A stretch of DNA of 64,000 bases from Prorocentrum cordatum (lineage: Eukaryota; Sar; Dinophyceae; Prorocentrales; Prorocentraceae). Where the stretch lies: the NCBI GenBank assembly GCA_963575745.1, contig CAUYUJ010000159.1:543152-607151 (forward strand). Direction: 5' to 3'. The notes beneath the pieces were generated by a model. It saw only the letters and a program-made list of their open reading frames with translations, was not told the DNA's origin and searched no databases. The translations under genes and the position numbers were made by a program. Every line of letters starts with the position of its first letter. Positions within the stretch are counted from its first letter, which is position 1. Positions 19,081-29,805 of this stretch are shown here, one piece after another.

Positions 19081-19624
19081 CCCTGGGGGTTGCGATTATC
19101 ACGCGCGGTGACAGCTCTGAACTGGGAAGGAAGGGGGGCGGGACAAGGCAAAGGAGGGTGACAGGAAAAGAAAGAGGAGGGCGAGAAAGAAGCAAAGAAA
19201 GCAACGGAAGGAAGCCAGGATGCGGGCAAGCGAAGCTAACACTGCGCGCCGAGACAGCTGTTCGTTCGTTCGGTTGGCCGTGCGGCATATGAATAGAAAA
19301 AGAGCTGTTTGCTGCCTATCGAAGGGACTTATTGGGAAGAAGACTCGCGCTCTCTCCCCGGACCCCTTTTCCCACACCACGTTGCGAGCGCGCGACGAGA
19401 TGTTCTGGCACGCGGGCAGAGGACTGCCAGTTGCTGGTCATCGGCCTTTCCGCCCGTCACGCGTTCCAAACAAATGCGGCCAACTAAACGCACTTGCCAC
19501 GCAAACCGCCAGCTCCAAGCACCGACGCCAACCCGATCCCCGCATCCGTGCCAGGTACCCTCTCAACGACGCCCCCTTCCAGCGTAAAACCAATAAAACC
19601 CTTTGTGTCTGTGTTTTTTCCTGT
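19081..19624. other. unique region, no gene supported
   Basis: Purine-rich (GGAAGG, AAAGAA) at 19120-19215, then mixed sequence. No recognisable product in either strand. Confidence 0.4.
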
Positions 19625-19830
19625 TCTGAGTATCGTGGCCCCATATGGAGCTCCAGCGACGGCCCCAGCGGCTGTGATCACATGCGCCCGCGCCACCCAG
19701 TACAACGTTTCGCGGCCTGCCCCATATAGGGAACTCCACAGAAAGCCTTGGCGGCGGCGTCCAAATACGCCCCCCCACCCGTGCCGGCATACCCTCACAC
19801 GTCTCGTGGCCCCATATTGAGCTCCACCTC
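19625..19830. repeat. isolated, decayed copies of satellite family A
   Basis: It contains the family A landmark at 19675 and three copies of the GTGGCCCCATAT...GAGCTCCA block (near 19634, 19715 and 19807), showing the family spreads beyond its main array. Confidence 0.8.
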
Positions 19831-20409
19831 CTTCGTACCACCTGCCTTGCGGTATTCACAATTGCCCATGGCTGGGTCCTTCGCCTGGATAATTTCGATG
19901 CGCTGCCCCAAAGCTCCTGGCACTCCTTCCCCGGTGGCAGCGATCTGCCCCGGATCAGCTTCTGGTGGCTCCAGGGCGCAGTACAGTCTGGCTGCTGCTA
20001 GAAGAAACGCTGAATAAGGAACGACGCCCCTTCTTGGGACCAGACGAGCCTGGCTGCACAAGAAGGGCCAGAGCAACAGCCAAGGAGGGACCTCAGGAAC
20101 ATCGAGCCCATTCCGGTCCTAAGCTGTGCCAGGAATCAAGCAATCACATCGTCGGAGATCTGAGTCCCTCCCCACGACGCCCAGATCCGACGGGGAGGTC
20201 TTGGCGCCGCCCAATCGCCGTGGAAGCCGTGCCCAGCGCACGCGCTGGTCGAGTAGTCCCAGCGGCCGCCGAGGGCGGCGCCACGCATGGAGCGGCCCGC
20301 GAGGGGGGCAGGCTCATGGCGGCTGGAAGGTGCAGCGCACGGGCTCGCCAGCCTGGCCTCGCCTGAACCATCTTGCCGGCAGCAGCAGCAGCGCAGACGC
20401 TGTGCCCGT
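19831..20409. other. no gene supported
   Basis: Mixed GC-rich sequence. The frame at 19965-20366 has no motif and sits between dispersed repeats. Confidence 0.4.
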
Positions 20410-20600
20410 CTGATGCCGTACAGTAGGGGCTCGACCACGAGAAGCCTTCCGAAACAAAAACATCCCTGAGACCCAGGACGTCCATCGATTTTTGGTGTGG
20501 GAGCGTCACGCTTTCCACAGCGAAACCATCGAAACCCAAGAAACCCGGGGCATCCTGGAGGCAAGCAGGCTGTTTCTTTGCATAGGCCCCCCCCACTGTA
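20410..20600. repeat. dispersed repeat H, copy 1
   Basis: About 190 bp similar to 43168-43367 in the same orientation, including CGTCACGCTTTCCA, CCATCGAAACCCAAGAAACC and CTGGAGGCAAGC. Scattered substitutions suggest an old interspersed element. Confidence 0.85.
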
Positions 20601-20859
20601 GCTCGGCCACGGAGGAGCCGAGGGGGCAGCACTTCTGCGCTGCCCGCCGCGCCTCAGCACGAGGAAGGCGACCAGCACTGCCGTGGGGCACCGGGCCCAC
20701 CCGGCACGAGCCCAGCAGAGGAGAGAGGACAGGAGGAGCGCGACCACAGCCTCGGGAGGCCCGGGAAGGCCAGAAATGCTCAAGGTCTGTCCCAAGATCC
20801 CTCCCGGGGCCGTTCCTCGAAGCGGATCCACCCGTGGAGGGGAGACGAAAAAGGATCGC

Positions 20860-20940
20860 CGCCGACGACGACGACGACGACGACGACGTGGACGACGTGG
20901 ACGACGTGGACGACGACCACGACGACGACGACGACGACGA

Positions 20941-20987
<47 letters not shown>

Positions 20988-21002
20988 ACGTGGACGAAGA
21001 TG

Positions 21003-21040
<38 letters not shown>

Positions 21041-21110
21041 CACCGCGGCGGCGGCGGCGGCGACGGCGGCGACGGCGGCAGCGGCAGCGGCAGCGGCGAC
21101 ATCGACGATG
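20860..21110. repeat. (GAC)n/(GGC)n microsatellite
   Basis: Long GAC then GCC-GAC and GGC triplets. The Asp-rich frame across it is a translation of the repeat. Confidence 0.95.
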
Positions 21111-21281
21111 GGGCGCCTCGGTGCCGCCACCGCCGCCTTCGTCGCGGTGGCCGCTGGTCTCAGCGTTGCGGCGCAGGCGGCGCCCTGGGCGGGCGCCTCG
21201 CGGGGGGGGGGGGGAAGGGGAAGGGGCGAAGGCGCTGCGGCGGCACAGCGGCGGCGGCGCTGTCCGGTGACGAGGACACAG

Positions 21282-21334
21282 GTGGAGGAGGAGGAGGAGG
21301 AGGAGGAGGAGGAGGAGGAGGAGGAGGAGGAGGG
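21282..21334. repeat. (GGA)n microsatellite
   Basis: About 17 GGA triplets, preceded by a G-run at 21201-21212. Confidence 0.95.
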
Positions 21335-21404
21335 GGGAAAGGGCCCAGACCCCCTCGCGTTATGAACAACAGCGTCATGAACAACAACACGACGGGCTGT
21401 TGCT

Positions 21405-21525
21405 TTGCTATGTTCGGCTCCTGGGGGCCCTCGTCAGGCCCTGGGGCCAGATTTGCAAAGAATGGCTCAGGCTGGGAAGCCAGTCCCAGTACATGGGCCG
21501 AGACCTCGAGGGGTCCAAGCTGCGA
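21405..21525. repeat. dispersed hairpin family G, divergent copy
   Basis: TTCGGCTCCTGGGGGCCCTC followed by AGGCCCTGGGGCC resembles 25846-25935 and 36365-36510. The inner GGGGGCCC can fold on itself. Confidence 0.6.
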
Positions 21526-22077
21526 AACAAAAACGCGTGACGTGACGTCGGGGGTCTGGAGAGGTGGGAGAGATGCAGGGGGAAAGGACGAGGACCTCCT
21601 CATCCGCCTCCTTCTCCCGCTCCTCCTCCCTCCTCGCCCCTACCACCTCCTCATAGATTTCCTCTGACTCCCATCATGTCTCCTCATTCTCTTTGCCCCC
21701 TCCCCCCCAACTCATTCCGCCTTCTCCTCCTGCCGTCTCTTTCCTGTCTCCTATCTCCCCATCCACCTCCACCCCAGCTACTCCTGCCTCCTTCCTCGCT
21801 ACTCCCTCCCTCGTGAGCCCAGACTATCGAGTGGCAGGAACGACGATGCTGAGAGCGACGGCAACGACGGACTGACACGCGACGCCGCACGACACCGACG
21901 GACGACAACGACAACGACGAACAACGGACGTACGACGGCGACGGACGACAAAGGCGACGACGGACAACGGACGCACGACGGCGACCACGACGAAGATGAC
22001 AACGTGGCAGCGCCAGGCCGGGAGCGGAGGGCGCGCGGGACTCGGGCCTCTGGCGGCCGGACGTCTTCGAACTGCGA
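21526..22077. repeat. C/T-rich tract then CGACGACGG-rich tract
   Basis: Bases 21595-21815 are pyrimidine-rich; 21838-22000 is a degenerate GACGAC/GACGG array. No gene. Confidence 0.7.
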
Positions 22078-22130
22078 GGCTTCTCCCTCCTCCTCCCCCT
22101 CCTCCTCCTCCTCCTCCTCCTCCTCCTCCC
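22078..22130. repeat. (TCC)n microsatellite
   Basis: About 17 TCC triplets. Confidence 0.95.
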
Positions 22131-22359
22131 GGAAACACGCGCGCGACTCAGGCATCTGGCGGCCAGGATGTGTTTGAGCTGTGGCCCGCCAGGCCCGCCA
22201 GGGAGTGCGGGGCCCTTCCCCCCCGCAGCACGCGGGGGGCACCACTCGCAGAATCAACTGCTTGGCGCCGCGCCGGGAGGGGGCGGGGTCCATTCTGAGT
22301 CCGGCGCTCTTCGCCGCGTGCTCGTGCGCGGCGACGCGCTCGGGACCTCCCGAGCGAAG

Positions 22360-22425
22360 CGAACCCCACCTCACCCCTTAGAAATCGTGGTGGTGGGGTT
22401 GGGTTCACATGTGACCTCCTATTTC
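22360..22425. repeat. dispersed hairpin repeat J, copy 1
   Basis: CTTAGAAATCGTGGTGGTGG, a GGGTTGGGTT stretch and CATGTGACCTCC match the reverse complement of about 58350-58410. The left side (CCCCACCTCACCCC) can pair with the GGTGGGG side. Confidence 0.65.
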
Positions 22426-22877
22426 CCCCCTTCCCCGTCAGCCCAGCATGCCCAACTCGGGGACCTGCGACCCGGATGAATCCAAACCTGGATCCTTCGG
22501 GCTCTGCAGGCTCCCGCAAGATCCGGCACCCAAACCTGGGTCAGTGCGCCCCTGGCTCTGCAGGTTCCTGCAAGATCCTGCGCCCCGACTGACCCCCGTT
22601 TGCATTGACCCTGGTCCCTTGAGGCCCGATTCGGGTCTTAACTCGGGTCTCCGGCAGCCGCTCGGCGCCATCTGGGCACCCCCGGAACGCTCGCGGCGAG
22701 GCGCAGCCTCTGAAGGCATCCCCGAGGCTGGAGAGCCGCCGAGAGCCGACGAAAGCGTCCAAAAGCCTCGAACCTCGAAATTCCCTGTCGCTGAGGACGA
22801 AGCTAGTCCCGACCAGCCTCCTCCGGCCTTGAGCAGGGACCGACCGTCCCAGCAGTCCTAGAGGCCTACCACGACAT
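22426..22877. other. no gene supported
   Basis: Short direct repeats are visible (CTCTGCAGG...CAAGATCC at about 22500 and 22556). The 137-codon frame at 22448 is Pro-rich with no motif. Confidence 0.35.
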
Positions 22878-23012
22878 GTTCTCAGAACCCAGAAATGCTC
22901 GAAGAACAAGATAATGTTCTTAGAACAGAAACCCGTTGTGCTCAATACAAAACAGTCTCAGCCAGAAATGCTCCGAGAACCTCTCGCGCAGGCCACAAGA
23001 GGTTCTTAGAAC
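22878..23012. repeat. three GTTCTNAGAAC palindromes
   Basis: Perfect 11-nt palindromes lie at 22878-22888, 22916-22926 and 23002-23012, with AGAAATGCTC repeated between them (about 22891 and 22965). It looks like a degenerate tandem repeat; protein binding is unproven. Confidence 0.6.
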
Positions 23013-23510
23013 ACTCTCTGGTGGGCCTACACGGGCAAGCCAGGACGCTTCGCCGCTGCTCGACTGCCCCACGCCGCGGGGCAGGCCCGGCTCTCGGCCG
23101 TGGGGCCTCCCCATAGGGCTAGGTCGGGCGTGTCCTCCGACAGGCGGGTTTTGGACGAACAAAGAAAAATATATGCTTTTCTTGTTTGTTGCAAAAAACA
23201 AGACGGGAAGACCGTCCCGATACTATTTGGTCTTAATATGTTTGACTGCTCCTCCTGCAGAGGGACAGGCCCGACTCACCCACAGGGCCCGCCACGGGTC
23301 GCTCCGAGCCGCCGCCCTCACGCAGGGCCACAGAGCCCACGGCCGGCCTCGCGGCAGGGCCACCGGGCCCGCGGCGGAAGAGCGGCCGTCCTGCTCCGGG
23401 CGCACGCTGGCATCGGTCGAGGTGGACGTCCAGGCTCGGGGGGTCCAAAGTCGATGCCCCGACTTCGCCGCCCGAGTCCCCTCCGCCCCCGCCTACGCCT
23501 CCTTGTTTCC
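23013..23510. other. no gene supported
   Basis: GC-rich; a block GCGGCGGAAGAGCGGCCGTC at about 23371 recurs at about 23612, so the flanks of the TCC tract are themselves an imperfect direct repeat. Confidence 0.45.
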
Positions 23511-23586
23511 TTCCCCCCCCCCTCCTCCCCCTCCTCCTCCTCCTCCTCCTCCTCCTCCTCCTCCCCCTCCTCCCCCTCCTCCTCCC
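23511..23586. repeat. (TCC)n microsatellite
   Basis: C-run then about 22 TCC triplets with CCC interruptions. Confidence 0.95.
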
Positions 23587-23959
23587 AGCCTCATAGCAAG
23601 GCCCAGAGCGGCGGAAGAGCGGCCGTCTTGATTCGGGCCCATTCGGGGTCAAAAGTGGATCCCCCGACCTCCCCCTGGGGAGCGCTCCCGCCAGAACTCT
23701 GGAGCGGACTCCGGCCGAGGCCGCCAGGAGGGCCCCTGCGGAGGCCTAGAGACCAACAGATAATCTCGGATCCTCGAGCCTCGAATCGGCGTCTGAGGAG
23801 ACGACGGCGATGCCCCCTTCCTGGGCAGAGGCCTCCTGTGTTGGGTCCGAGTGCTGTCTTATGGAAAAACAGCCGATCGAAGAATTACAGTCGCCAGCCC
23901 TCTGGCCAACCCCATGCAGCCAGTCCTTTTAGGCAACAAATTACGAGCCAAAAGTGAGC
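23587..23959. other. no gene supported
   Basis: Includes the second copy of the direct repeat noted at 23371. Otherwise unique and GC-rich. Confidence 0.4.
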
Positions 23960-24440
23960 CGGCACGCTCAGGCTGAACTTCCCAGCAACAGCGCTGACAA
24001 CAGAATGATCGCCGAACGCTGGCCGGCACGCCTGAAACGAACTTCGTGGCAAGATCCTTGGCATTGAGAACAGCTCAAACATGTGAACTGGCACGCTCGG
24101 AACGAACTTCCTGCCGGCAGCGCTGACAAACTGATGCGCGATCCCAACGAGTTGGCACGCTTGGCGTGCGCGTCCTGAAAACAACGCTGGCAGCGTAAAC
24201 TGCAGTGGAAACAAGCCGGCAAATTCACGAAATTCACGGGAGCGGCACTGGGCACTGGAATGACATGGGAGGAAATAGACACGGGCCTTGTAGCGGAACG
24301 CCCATCAACAGGAAAACGCTCGCACTGCAGCGCGTGCTGGAAGCGACGCCCGCACGCTTGGACGGAGCTCCCTGGCATCCTAGCAACACCGCTGGTTGTA
24401 CGACGATCGCCGAACGCAGTCCGGCAACCTGACGATAATA
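23960..24440. repeat. degenerate tandem repeat with GGCACGCT-AACGAACTTC motif
   Basis: The block (C/T)TGGCACGC(T/C)...AACGAACTTC...GGCAGCGCTGACAA recurs near 23960, 24026, 24088 and 24151, about 62-66 bp apart. CGATCGCCGAACG recurs at 24008 and 24406. Old, strongly diverged. Confidence 0.65.
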
Positions 24441-24700
24441 CGAGCGACGATAAAAGAGGAGGATGATGAAGAGGAGGAGGAGGAGGAGGAAAACAAAGCC
24501 TAGGATTTCGAGGAGAATCAGGACAGAGATTCGGCTCTTTCGCTTCCCATGGTTATGCTTCGCATGCACTTCGCGACTGCGCAAGCTTCCCTGCAACGAG
24601 AAACCTGGCAAGGCCCCTTGTCGCCAGCATCCGGCCTACCCCCTCTGGCCAGCCCCGGTCGGGGCAATTCTTTCAATAAGATAAAACAATTCTGCATAAG

Positions 24701-24811
24701 GGGTCGGAAGACCGCGCCGCGCGCACCAGCGCCGTCGGCGTGGAGGAAGCCGGGCCCCACATCGAGCCGCATCGTCGATGCAGTCGGCGAGGCGGAGCGA
24801 GCTTCCGACCC
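24701..24811. repeat. palindromic MITE-like element, divergent copy
   Basis: GGGTCGGAAG (24701) and CTTCCGACCC (24802) form perfect 10-bp terminal inverted repeats. The interior shares GCCGTCGGCGTGGAG and CACATCGAGCCGCATCG with the elements at 25467 and 38839. Confidence 0.75.
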
Positions 24812-25267
24812 TATTCGGCAGGCCTGGGGCGTTCACGAGGGGAGTTCGCAAAGCATGGCCCGAGGCGTGCACGGACGAGGGGGACCAGTGAACGTGCTGA
24901 AAGGAGAAGAGGGGGCCATGATACCTTGGGAGATGTCATGGCCCCGGCCGTGAACCCCTTCCCCAGACATGCGACGTCTTCCCTTCTTCCATACGAGGTC
25001 CCCCCGCAATGCCCGACCCTCCTCCCAGGGCCTCTCTTTCCATGCCGAGCCGTGTCCTCGCGGTCCCAGACGGCCTGGGCAGGGCCCCCGGAGACAGAAC
25101 ACGGCCCAGAGCTCCCCGCCGTGACCCCCGCACGGGCGCGGGGATGACCCCGGGTGGTCCTCGCCCCGCCCAGGCCGCCCCCGATCAGTGGCGGGGGGGG
25201 ACGCGCGGCGCCTGGGAAGCGGCGGTGGCCGCCGTCCCGCACCTGTGCGGCGGCAGCTGGCGGCGCG
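24812..25267. other. no gene supported
   Basis: GC-rich; contains CCCCAGACATGCGACGTCTT at about 24960, a sequence related to dispersed family G ends (reverse-complement at about 27718 and 36494, direct at 58595). Confidence 0.4.
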
Positions 25268-25433
25268 CACGAGGGGGCAGGGGGAGGAGGGGGGGCGGAC
25301 GGCTTGTCAGAGGGAGGCTGCTTCTTGGACGGCGCTGGCCCCTCGTCCATCGACCAGGCCCGCGCCATCCAAGAAGCAGGGTGCCTCTGAGAAGCCTTTC
25401 CCCCCTCCCCCCATACCCCCCTCTGCACGTGGC
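25268..25433. repeat. fold-back (long inverted repeat) element
   Basis: The left arm has GGCTTGTCAGAGG then CTGCTTCTTGGACGGCGC. The right arm is its reverse complement with few mismatches (GCGCCATCCAAGAAGCAG, then CCTCTGAGAAGCC). Pairing extends outward through G-rich/C-rich arms to GCGCACG...CTGCACGTGGC. The loop is about 20 nt. No coding capacity. Confidence 0.8.
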
Positions 25434-25466
25434 TGACGAGCAAGCCATACTAGAGGCCTCCAGGAT

Positions 25467-25650
25467 GGGGTCGGAGTAGATGGGGTCAGAGGATCGTGCC
25501 GCATGGCCGATGCATCGGGGATGCAGTGTCGATGCATTGGCATTGAATCTGCGCCGTCGGCGTGGAGAGAAAACCTGGCTCCACATCGAGCCGCATCGCC
25601 GATGCATTGACGATGCGGCGCGATCCTCCAACCCCATCTACTCCGACCCC
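25467..25650. repeat. 184-bp palindromic MITE-like element
   Basis: Perfect 20-bp terminal inverted repeats (25467-25486 and 25631-25650, GGGGTCGG...) extend to about 38 bp with a few mismatches. The interior is rich in CGATGCAT motifs. Related copies at 24701 and 38839. No obvious target-site duplication. Confidence 0.88.
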
Positions 25651-25845
25651 TTCTGGGATACCGAGACATACGCCACTCGGCGCGTGGGCAAAAACATGCG
25701 TCTAGCAATCCTCGGAGAGGGATCACAAATCCGCGGGCAGCAGGATTAGAAAGGAGGAAGAGGAGGAAGACTATTGCCATGCATGGTGCTGCGCGTGTTA
25801 CCTGCCAGTCGTGCTCGCGTCGCGGAGGAATCTCGACTGACGGTT

Positions 25846-25935
25846 TTTGGCCGTTTTAGGTCTCTGGGGGCCCTCGCCGGGCCCCAGAGCTGTCAAAAAA
25901 CGACTCGCGGGACGAAGAGCCGGTCCCGTGGAAGG
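25846..25935. repeat. dispersed hairpin family G copy
   Basis: CTCTGGGG...CCCCAGAG at 25861-25888 is a stem, followed by GTCAAAAAACGACTCGCG and CCCGTGGAAGGGGTCG. The same order occurs at 36365-36470. Confidence 0.75.
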
Positions 25936-26032
25936 GGTCGATGCATCCGCGGTGCACGCATTAAAACTATCCTGGCAAGAGACCCAACCATGTGCAGTTG
26001 TGAGTAACGCAGTTGTGGGTATCGACCTCGGT

Positions 26033-27590
26033 GAACCTCTCTGGGGTCACGACGCAACGTGTGACGGGTGTGCCAAAATTGACACAGGTACGCCATGCGG
26101 ACGCTGCCATCGGAGACGACGGTGGAACCCCATGTGAGGCCACGAAACGTGTAAGGGGTGCGCCCGAATGCAGGCTGGAACCGCGTGCGGGCGCTGTCAC
26201 TACTAGGGCATTCGGTGGAGCTCTCCATGGGGCCACGAAACGTGTGAGGGGTGCGCCGAACTGGACGTGGAACTGCATGCGGACCCTGCCACTGGGGCCT
26301 TCGGCGGAGCGCCCTATGTGGCCACGAAACGTGCGAGGGGTGAGCCGAAATGCAGGTGGAATTGCATGCGGACCCTGCCACTAGGGCATTGGGCGGAGCA
26401 ACCCATGGGGCCACGAAACGTGTGAGGGGTGCGCCGAAATGGAGGTGGAACTGCACGCGGACCCTGGCACTGGGGCCTTCGGTGGAGCACCCTATGGGGC
26501 CTCAGAACGAGTGGGGGGTGCGCCGGATTGGGGATGGAATTGCATGCGGACCCTGCCACTGGCGCCTTGGACGGAGCGCCCTATGGGGCCGCGAAACGTG
26601 TGAGGGGTGCGCCGCAATGGAGGTGGAACTGCATGCGGACCCTGCCACCGGGGGTTCTAAGAGCACCCTATGGGGCCACGAAACGTGAAAGAGGTGCGCC
26701 GAACTGGAGGTGGAACTGCGTGCGGATCCAGCCACTGGGGCCTTCGGTGGAGCTCCCTATGGGGCCTTGAAACGTGTGAGGAGTACGCCAAAATGGAGGT
26801 GGAACCGCATGCGGACCCTGCCACTGGGGCCTTGGGCGGAGCGCCCTGTGGGGCCACGAAACGTGCGAGGTGTGTGCCGAGATGCGGACCCTGCCACTGG
26901 GACCTTTGGTGAAGCTCCCCATGGGGCCGCGAAATGTCTAAGGGGTGCGCCGCAATGGAGGTGGAACTACATGCGGACCCTGCCACTGGGACCTTCGGTG
27001 GAGCTCCCCATGGGGCCGCGGAACGTGCGAGGGGTGCGTCGCAATGGAGGTGGAACTGTATGCGGACCTTGCCACTGGGACCTTCGGTGGAGCTCCCAAT
27101 GGGGCCGCGGAACGTGTGAGGGAGGGGTGCGACGAAATAGAGGTGGAACTGCATGCGGACCCTGCCACTTGGGCCTTCGGCGGAGCGCCCTATGGGGCCA
27201 CGAAACGTGCGAGGGGTGCGCCCGAACTGGAGGGGTTCCTGCACGCAGACCTAGCCACTGAGACCTTCGGTGGAGCTTCCTATGGGGCCACGAAACGTGT
27301 AAGGGAAGCGCCGAATTGGAGGTGGAACTGCATGCGGACCCTGCCACGGGGACCTTCGGTGGAGCTCCTCATGGGCTCATGGGGCCATGAAAAGTGTGCG
27401 GGGTGCGCCGAAATGGAGGTGGAACTGCATGCGGACCCTGCCACTGGGGCCTTCAGTGGAGCACCCTGTGGGGCCATGAAACGTGTGAGGGGTGCGCCGG
27501 ATTGGGGGCGGAACTGCATGCGGACCCTGCCACTGGGGCCTTCAGCGGAGCGCCCTGTGGGGCCACGAAGCGTGTGAGGGCTGCGTCGAA
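26033..27590. repeat. 89-bp satellite array (family A'), about 17 copies, inverted relative to family A
   Basis: GGCCACGAAACG-like landmarks occur at 26231, 26320, 26409, 26498, 26587, 26674, 26763, 26852, 26925, 27014, 27103, 27196, 27286, 27383, 27472 and 27561; most spacings are exactly 89 bp. About 43 bp of each unit is the reverse complement of the family A core, while the remaining 46 bp (GTGCGCCGAAATGGAGG and on) is different. Open frames over 150 codons in several phases arise because the unit lacks stops; they are not genes. Confidence 0.95.
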
Positions 27591-27608
27591 ATGGGCTTGC
27601 GAGAGAGC

Positions 27609-27655
27609 AGTGACAGGGAGGAAGGAAGGAGGGAGGGAAGGAGGGAGGGAAGGAA
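27609..27655. repeat. (GGAAGGAGG)n short array
   Basis: GGAAGGA and GGGA purine repeats. Confidence 0.85.
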
Positions 27656-28050
27656 CGCGGGGACCGTCTCTTCCAAACGAGGACCCAACACCACAGTATG
27701 GTTGGGATAAAATCCAGGCATCGCATGTCTGGGCAGTCGTCCCCCCTTCGGCCGCCCGTCCTCCCTTCCCCCCCCCCCCCTCCTGCATGTTGGCACACTT
27801 CGCTACCACGGTGCCCCGTGTAACGAGCTCATCCGCCAGCGCAGTCACGGAGGCCCTCGCGGGGGGGGGACGGAGAGGGCAGGATAGCTAGGGGCACAGG
27901 GCAGAGAATCAGCTCACGCAGCTGACGCTTCCTGGCGCCAGGAGACGCCCAAGCATCGAGGAATGGAAAGGGCCTGGCGGCAGCGGGGCCGAAACCAGCG
28001 AGAGCCAGCTAGGGGTAGGGCAGAGAATCAGCTCACGCAGCTGGCGACAA
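27656..28050. repeat. unique sequence with a 123-bp-spaced direct repeat
   Basis: AGCTAGGGG...CAGAGAATCAGCTCACGCAG occurs at about 27886 and again at about 28009. The 27690-27735 part ends in CATCGCATGTCTGGG as at 36488. No gene. Confidence 0.6.
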
Positions 28051-28290
28051 AAAGACCCCCGACGTTATGGTTTTTTCATGACGCGACCCCCAAAAGGTCT
28101 GGACCCACTCCCTGGGACCGGTTTTTCATCCTGAATCGTTTTTGACGGACCCGAGGCCCGGTAAAGGACCCCAGAGGCAGAAAATAGCGAAAAGCCTCCC
28201 GTCGTGATTTTTTCAATAGAGGGGCCCTGGAAGTCTCGACCCATTCCCCAGGACAAGTTTTTCATCCTGAGTCGTTTTTTCCCGGAACGG
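28051..28290. repeat. two tandem copies of inverted family G tail
   Basis: The two halves (about 28051-28150 and 28195-28290) share GACCCA(C/T)TCCC, GTTTTTCATCCTGA and TCGTTTTT. They correspond to the reverse complement of about 36420-36490. Confidence 0.65.
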
Positions 28291-28299
28291 GCCTGAGCC

Positions 28300-28400
28300 C
28301 AGGGTTCTCTTTTAGTTGGTTTCCCCCCGGTTTTGACGGCTGTAGGGCCGGCGAATTTCTTTTGCGATAAATAACGAGGTCGCGTAGGGCCGGCGAATTA
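28300..28400 (-). repeat. macrosatellite module D, inverted copy
   Basis: CCCAGGGTTCTCTTTTAG, then GGCCGGCGAATT twice, with ATAAATAACGAGG. It is the reverse complement of module D at 46600, 48840, 50290, 52890 and 57780. Confidence 0.85.
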
Positions 28401-28414
28401 AAAATTGAGGATGT

Positions 28415-28830
28415 CCCTAGCGAAACGCTTGTTTTTGAGAATTTGTTGAGGATGTCTCGAGCGAAACGCTTGTTTTGTGTTATAGACTGTCCTCTCCTGG
28501 GGACCTGAATTCTGAGGATCTCTCAAGTGGATTGCTTGTTTTCACGTGCCCAGGTCTTGAGGATGTCTCGAGCGAGACGCTTGGTTTCACGCCTTCAGGT
28601 GGCCCAGACAGATGTCTAGCATGAGGATTTGTTGAGGATGTCTCGAACCAGAGGCTTGTTTTCACGTGTCCAGGTCGCCCAGGCGGATGTCTAGCATGAG
28701 CATTTGTTGAGGATGTCTCGAGCGAGACGCTTGTTTGCACGTGTCCAGGTTGCCCAGGCGGATGTCTAGCATGAGGATGTGCTGACAACGTCTTGAGCGA
28801 AACGCGTGTTTTCACGTGTCCAGGTCGCCC
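28415..28830 (-). repeat. macrosatellite module B, inverted copy
   Basis: GAGGATGTCTCGAGCGA(A/G)ACGC recurs about every 50-60 bp, alternating with CACGTGTCCAGG-type spacers. Reverse complement of the TTTCGCTCGAGACATCCTC arrays at 46.7-57.5 kb. Confidence 0.85.
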
Positions 28831-28834
28831 AGGC

Positions 28835-29715
28835 ACAGCACAGCCCTCGGCACGGTACATCAATATCGATACCCTTAGCATTGCAGCCTGGCATGTTGCC
28901 TGGCACGTTCCGCGGAGCGTCCCGTGGCGAGTCCCCCTGGCACGTCGCGCGGTGCACGTCCATTGGCACGTTCCGTAGCGCGTCCCCTTGGCACGTCCCG
29001 CGGTGCGTGCCCATGGCACGTCCCCTGGCACGTCGGCTGGCGCGTCCCCTGGGACGTTCCGCGGCGCGTCCTCTTGGCATGTTCCCTCTGTCGATTAGTT
29101 CTGGGGCAGCTACCATCTGCTCAGGCAGTTCGAGCTTACGATCCAGATCAGTTCGGTGAGGACTCGGATGCCAGGGAGGACTCGATCTACAGCGCCATAT
29201 AGAGCACAATCGCGGCATGGCACATCGCAGTTAAGCACGGCCCAGCACAGCACAGCCGTCGGCACGGTACATCAAGATCGATACACTCAACTATGCACCT
29301 TGGCATGTTCCTTGGCGCGTTCCGTGGCGAGTCCACCTGGCACGTCGCGCGGCGCGTCCCCTGGCACGTCCCTCGGCACGTCCATTGGCACGTTCCGTAG
29401 CGCGTCCCCTTGGCACGTCCCGCGGTGCGTCCCCATGGCACGTCCCCTGGCACGTCGCCTGGCGCGTCCCTTGGGACGTTCCGCGGCGCGTCCTCCTGGC
29501 ATGCTCCCTCTGTCGATTAGTTCTGGGGCAGCTACCATCTGCTCAGGCAGCTCGAGCTTACGATCCAGATCAGTTCGGTGAGGACTCGGATGCCAGGGAG
29601 GACTCGATCCACAACGCCATATAGAGCACAATCGCGGCATGGCACATCGCAGTTCAGCACGGCGTAGCACAGCACAGCCCTCGGCACAGTACATCATCAT
29701 CGATACATTCAGCAT
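28835..29715 (-). repeat. macrosatellite module C, inverted copies (two about 420-bp units)
   Basis: Each unit has a non-repetitive part (around TCGATAC, CTCGAGCTTACGATCCAGATC) and a 12-bp minisatellite with GGCACGTCCC/GGCGCGTCCC variants. Unit landmarks ACATCAA(G/T)ATCGATAC lie near 28855 and 29268, with a third partial at 29690. Confidence 0.9.
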
Positions 29716-29805
29716 TGCATGTGCCCGTCGCCCAATCAGGTGTCTTGAAATGTTGCAATGCCTTACATTTCTATATTCCTTTCCGGGTTCGTGGGCCGAT
29801 CATGG
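29716..29805 (-). repeat. macrosatellite module F, inverted copy
   Basis: GTCGCCCAATCAGGTGTCTT, TTCCTTTCCGGGTTCGTGGG and GATCATG match the reverse complement of 44444-44530 and its relatives. Confidence 0.88.

Noticed and set aside
22878-23012. GTTCTNAGAAC palindromes as hormone-receptor-like sites
   Set aside because: Such receptors are animal proteins; here the palindromes are better explained as a degenerate tandem repeat.
28924-29581. Arg/Pro-rich open frames with MARPLA/GTSRGA-type repeats, also throughout 44.6-57 kb
   Set aside because: They are translations of the 12-bp minisatellite of module C. 12 is a multiple of 3, so frames stay open by default.
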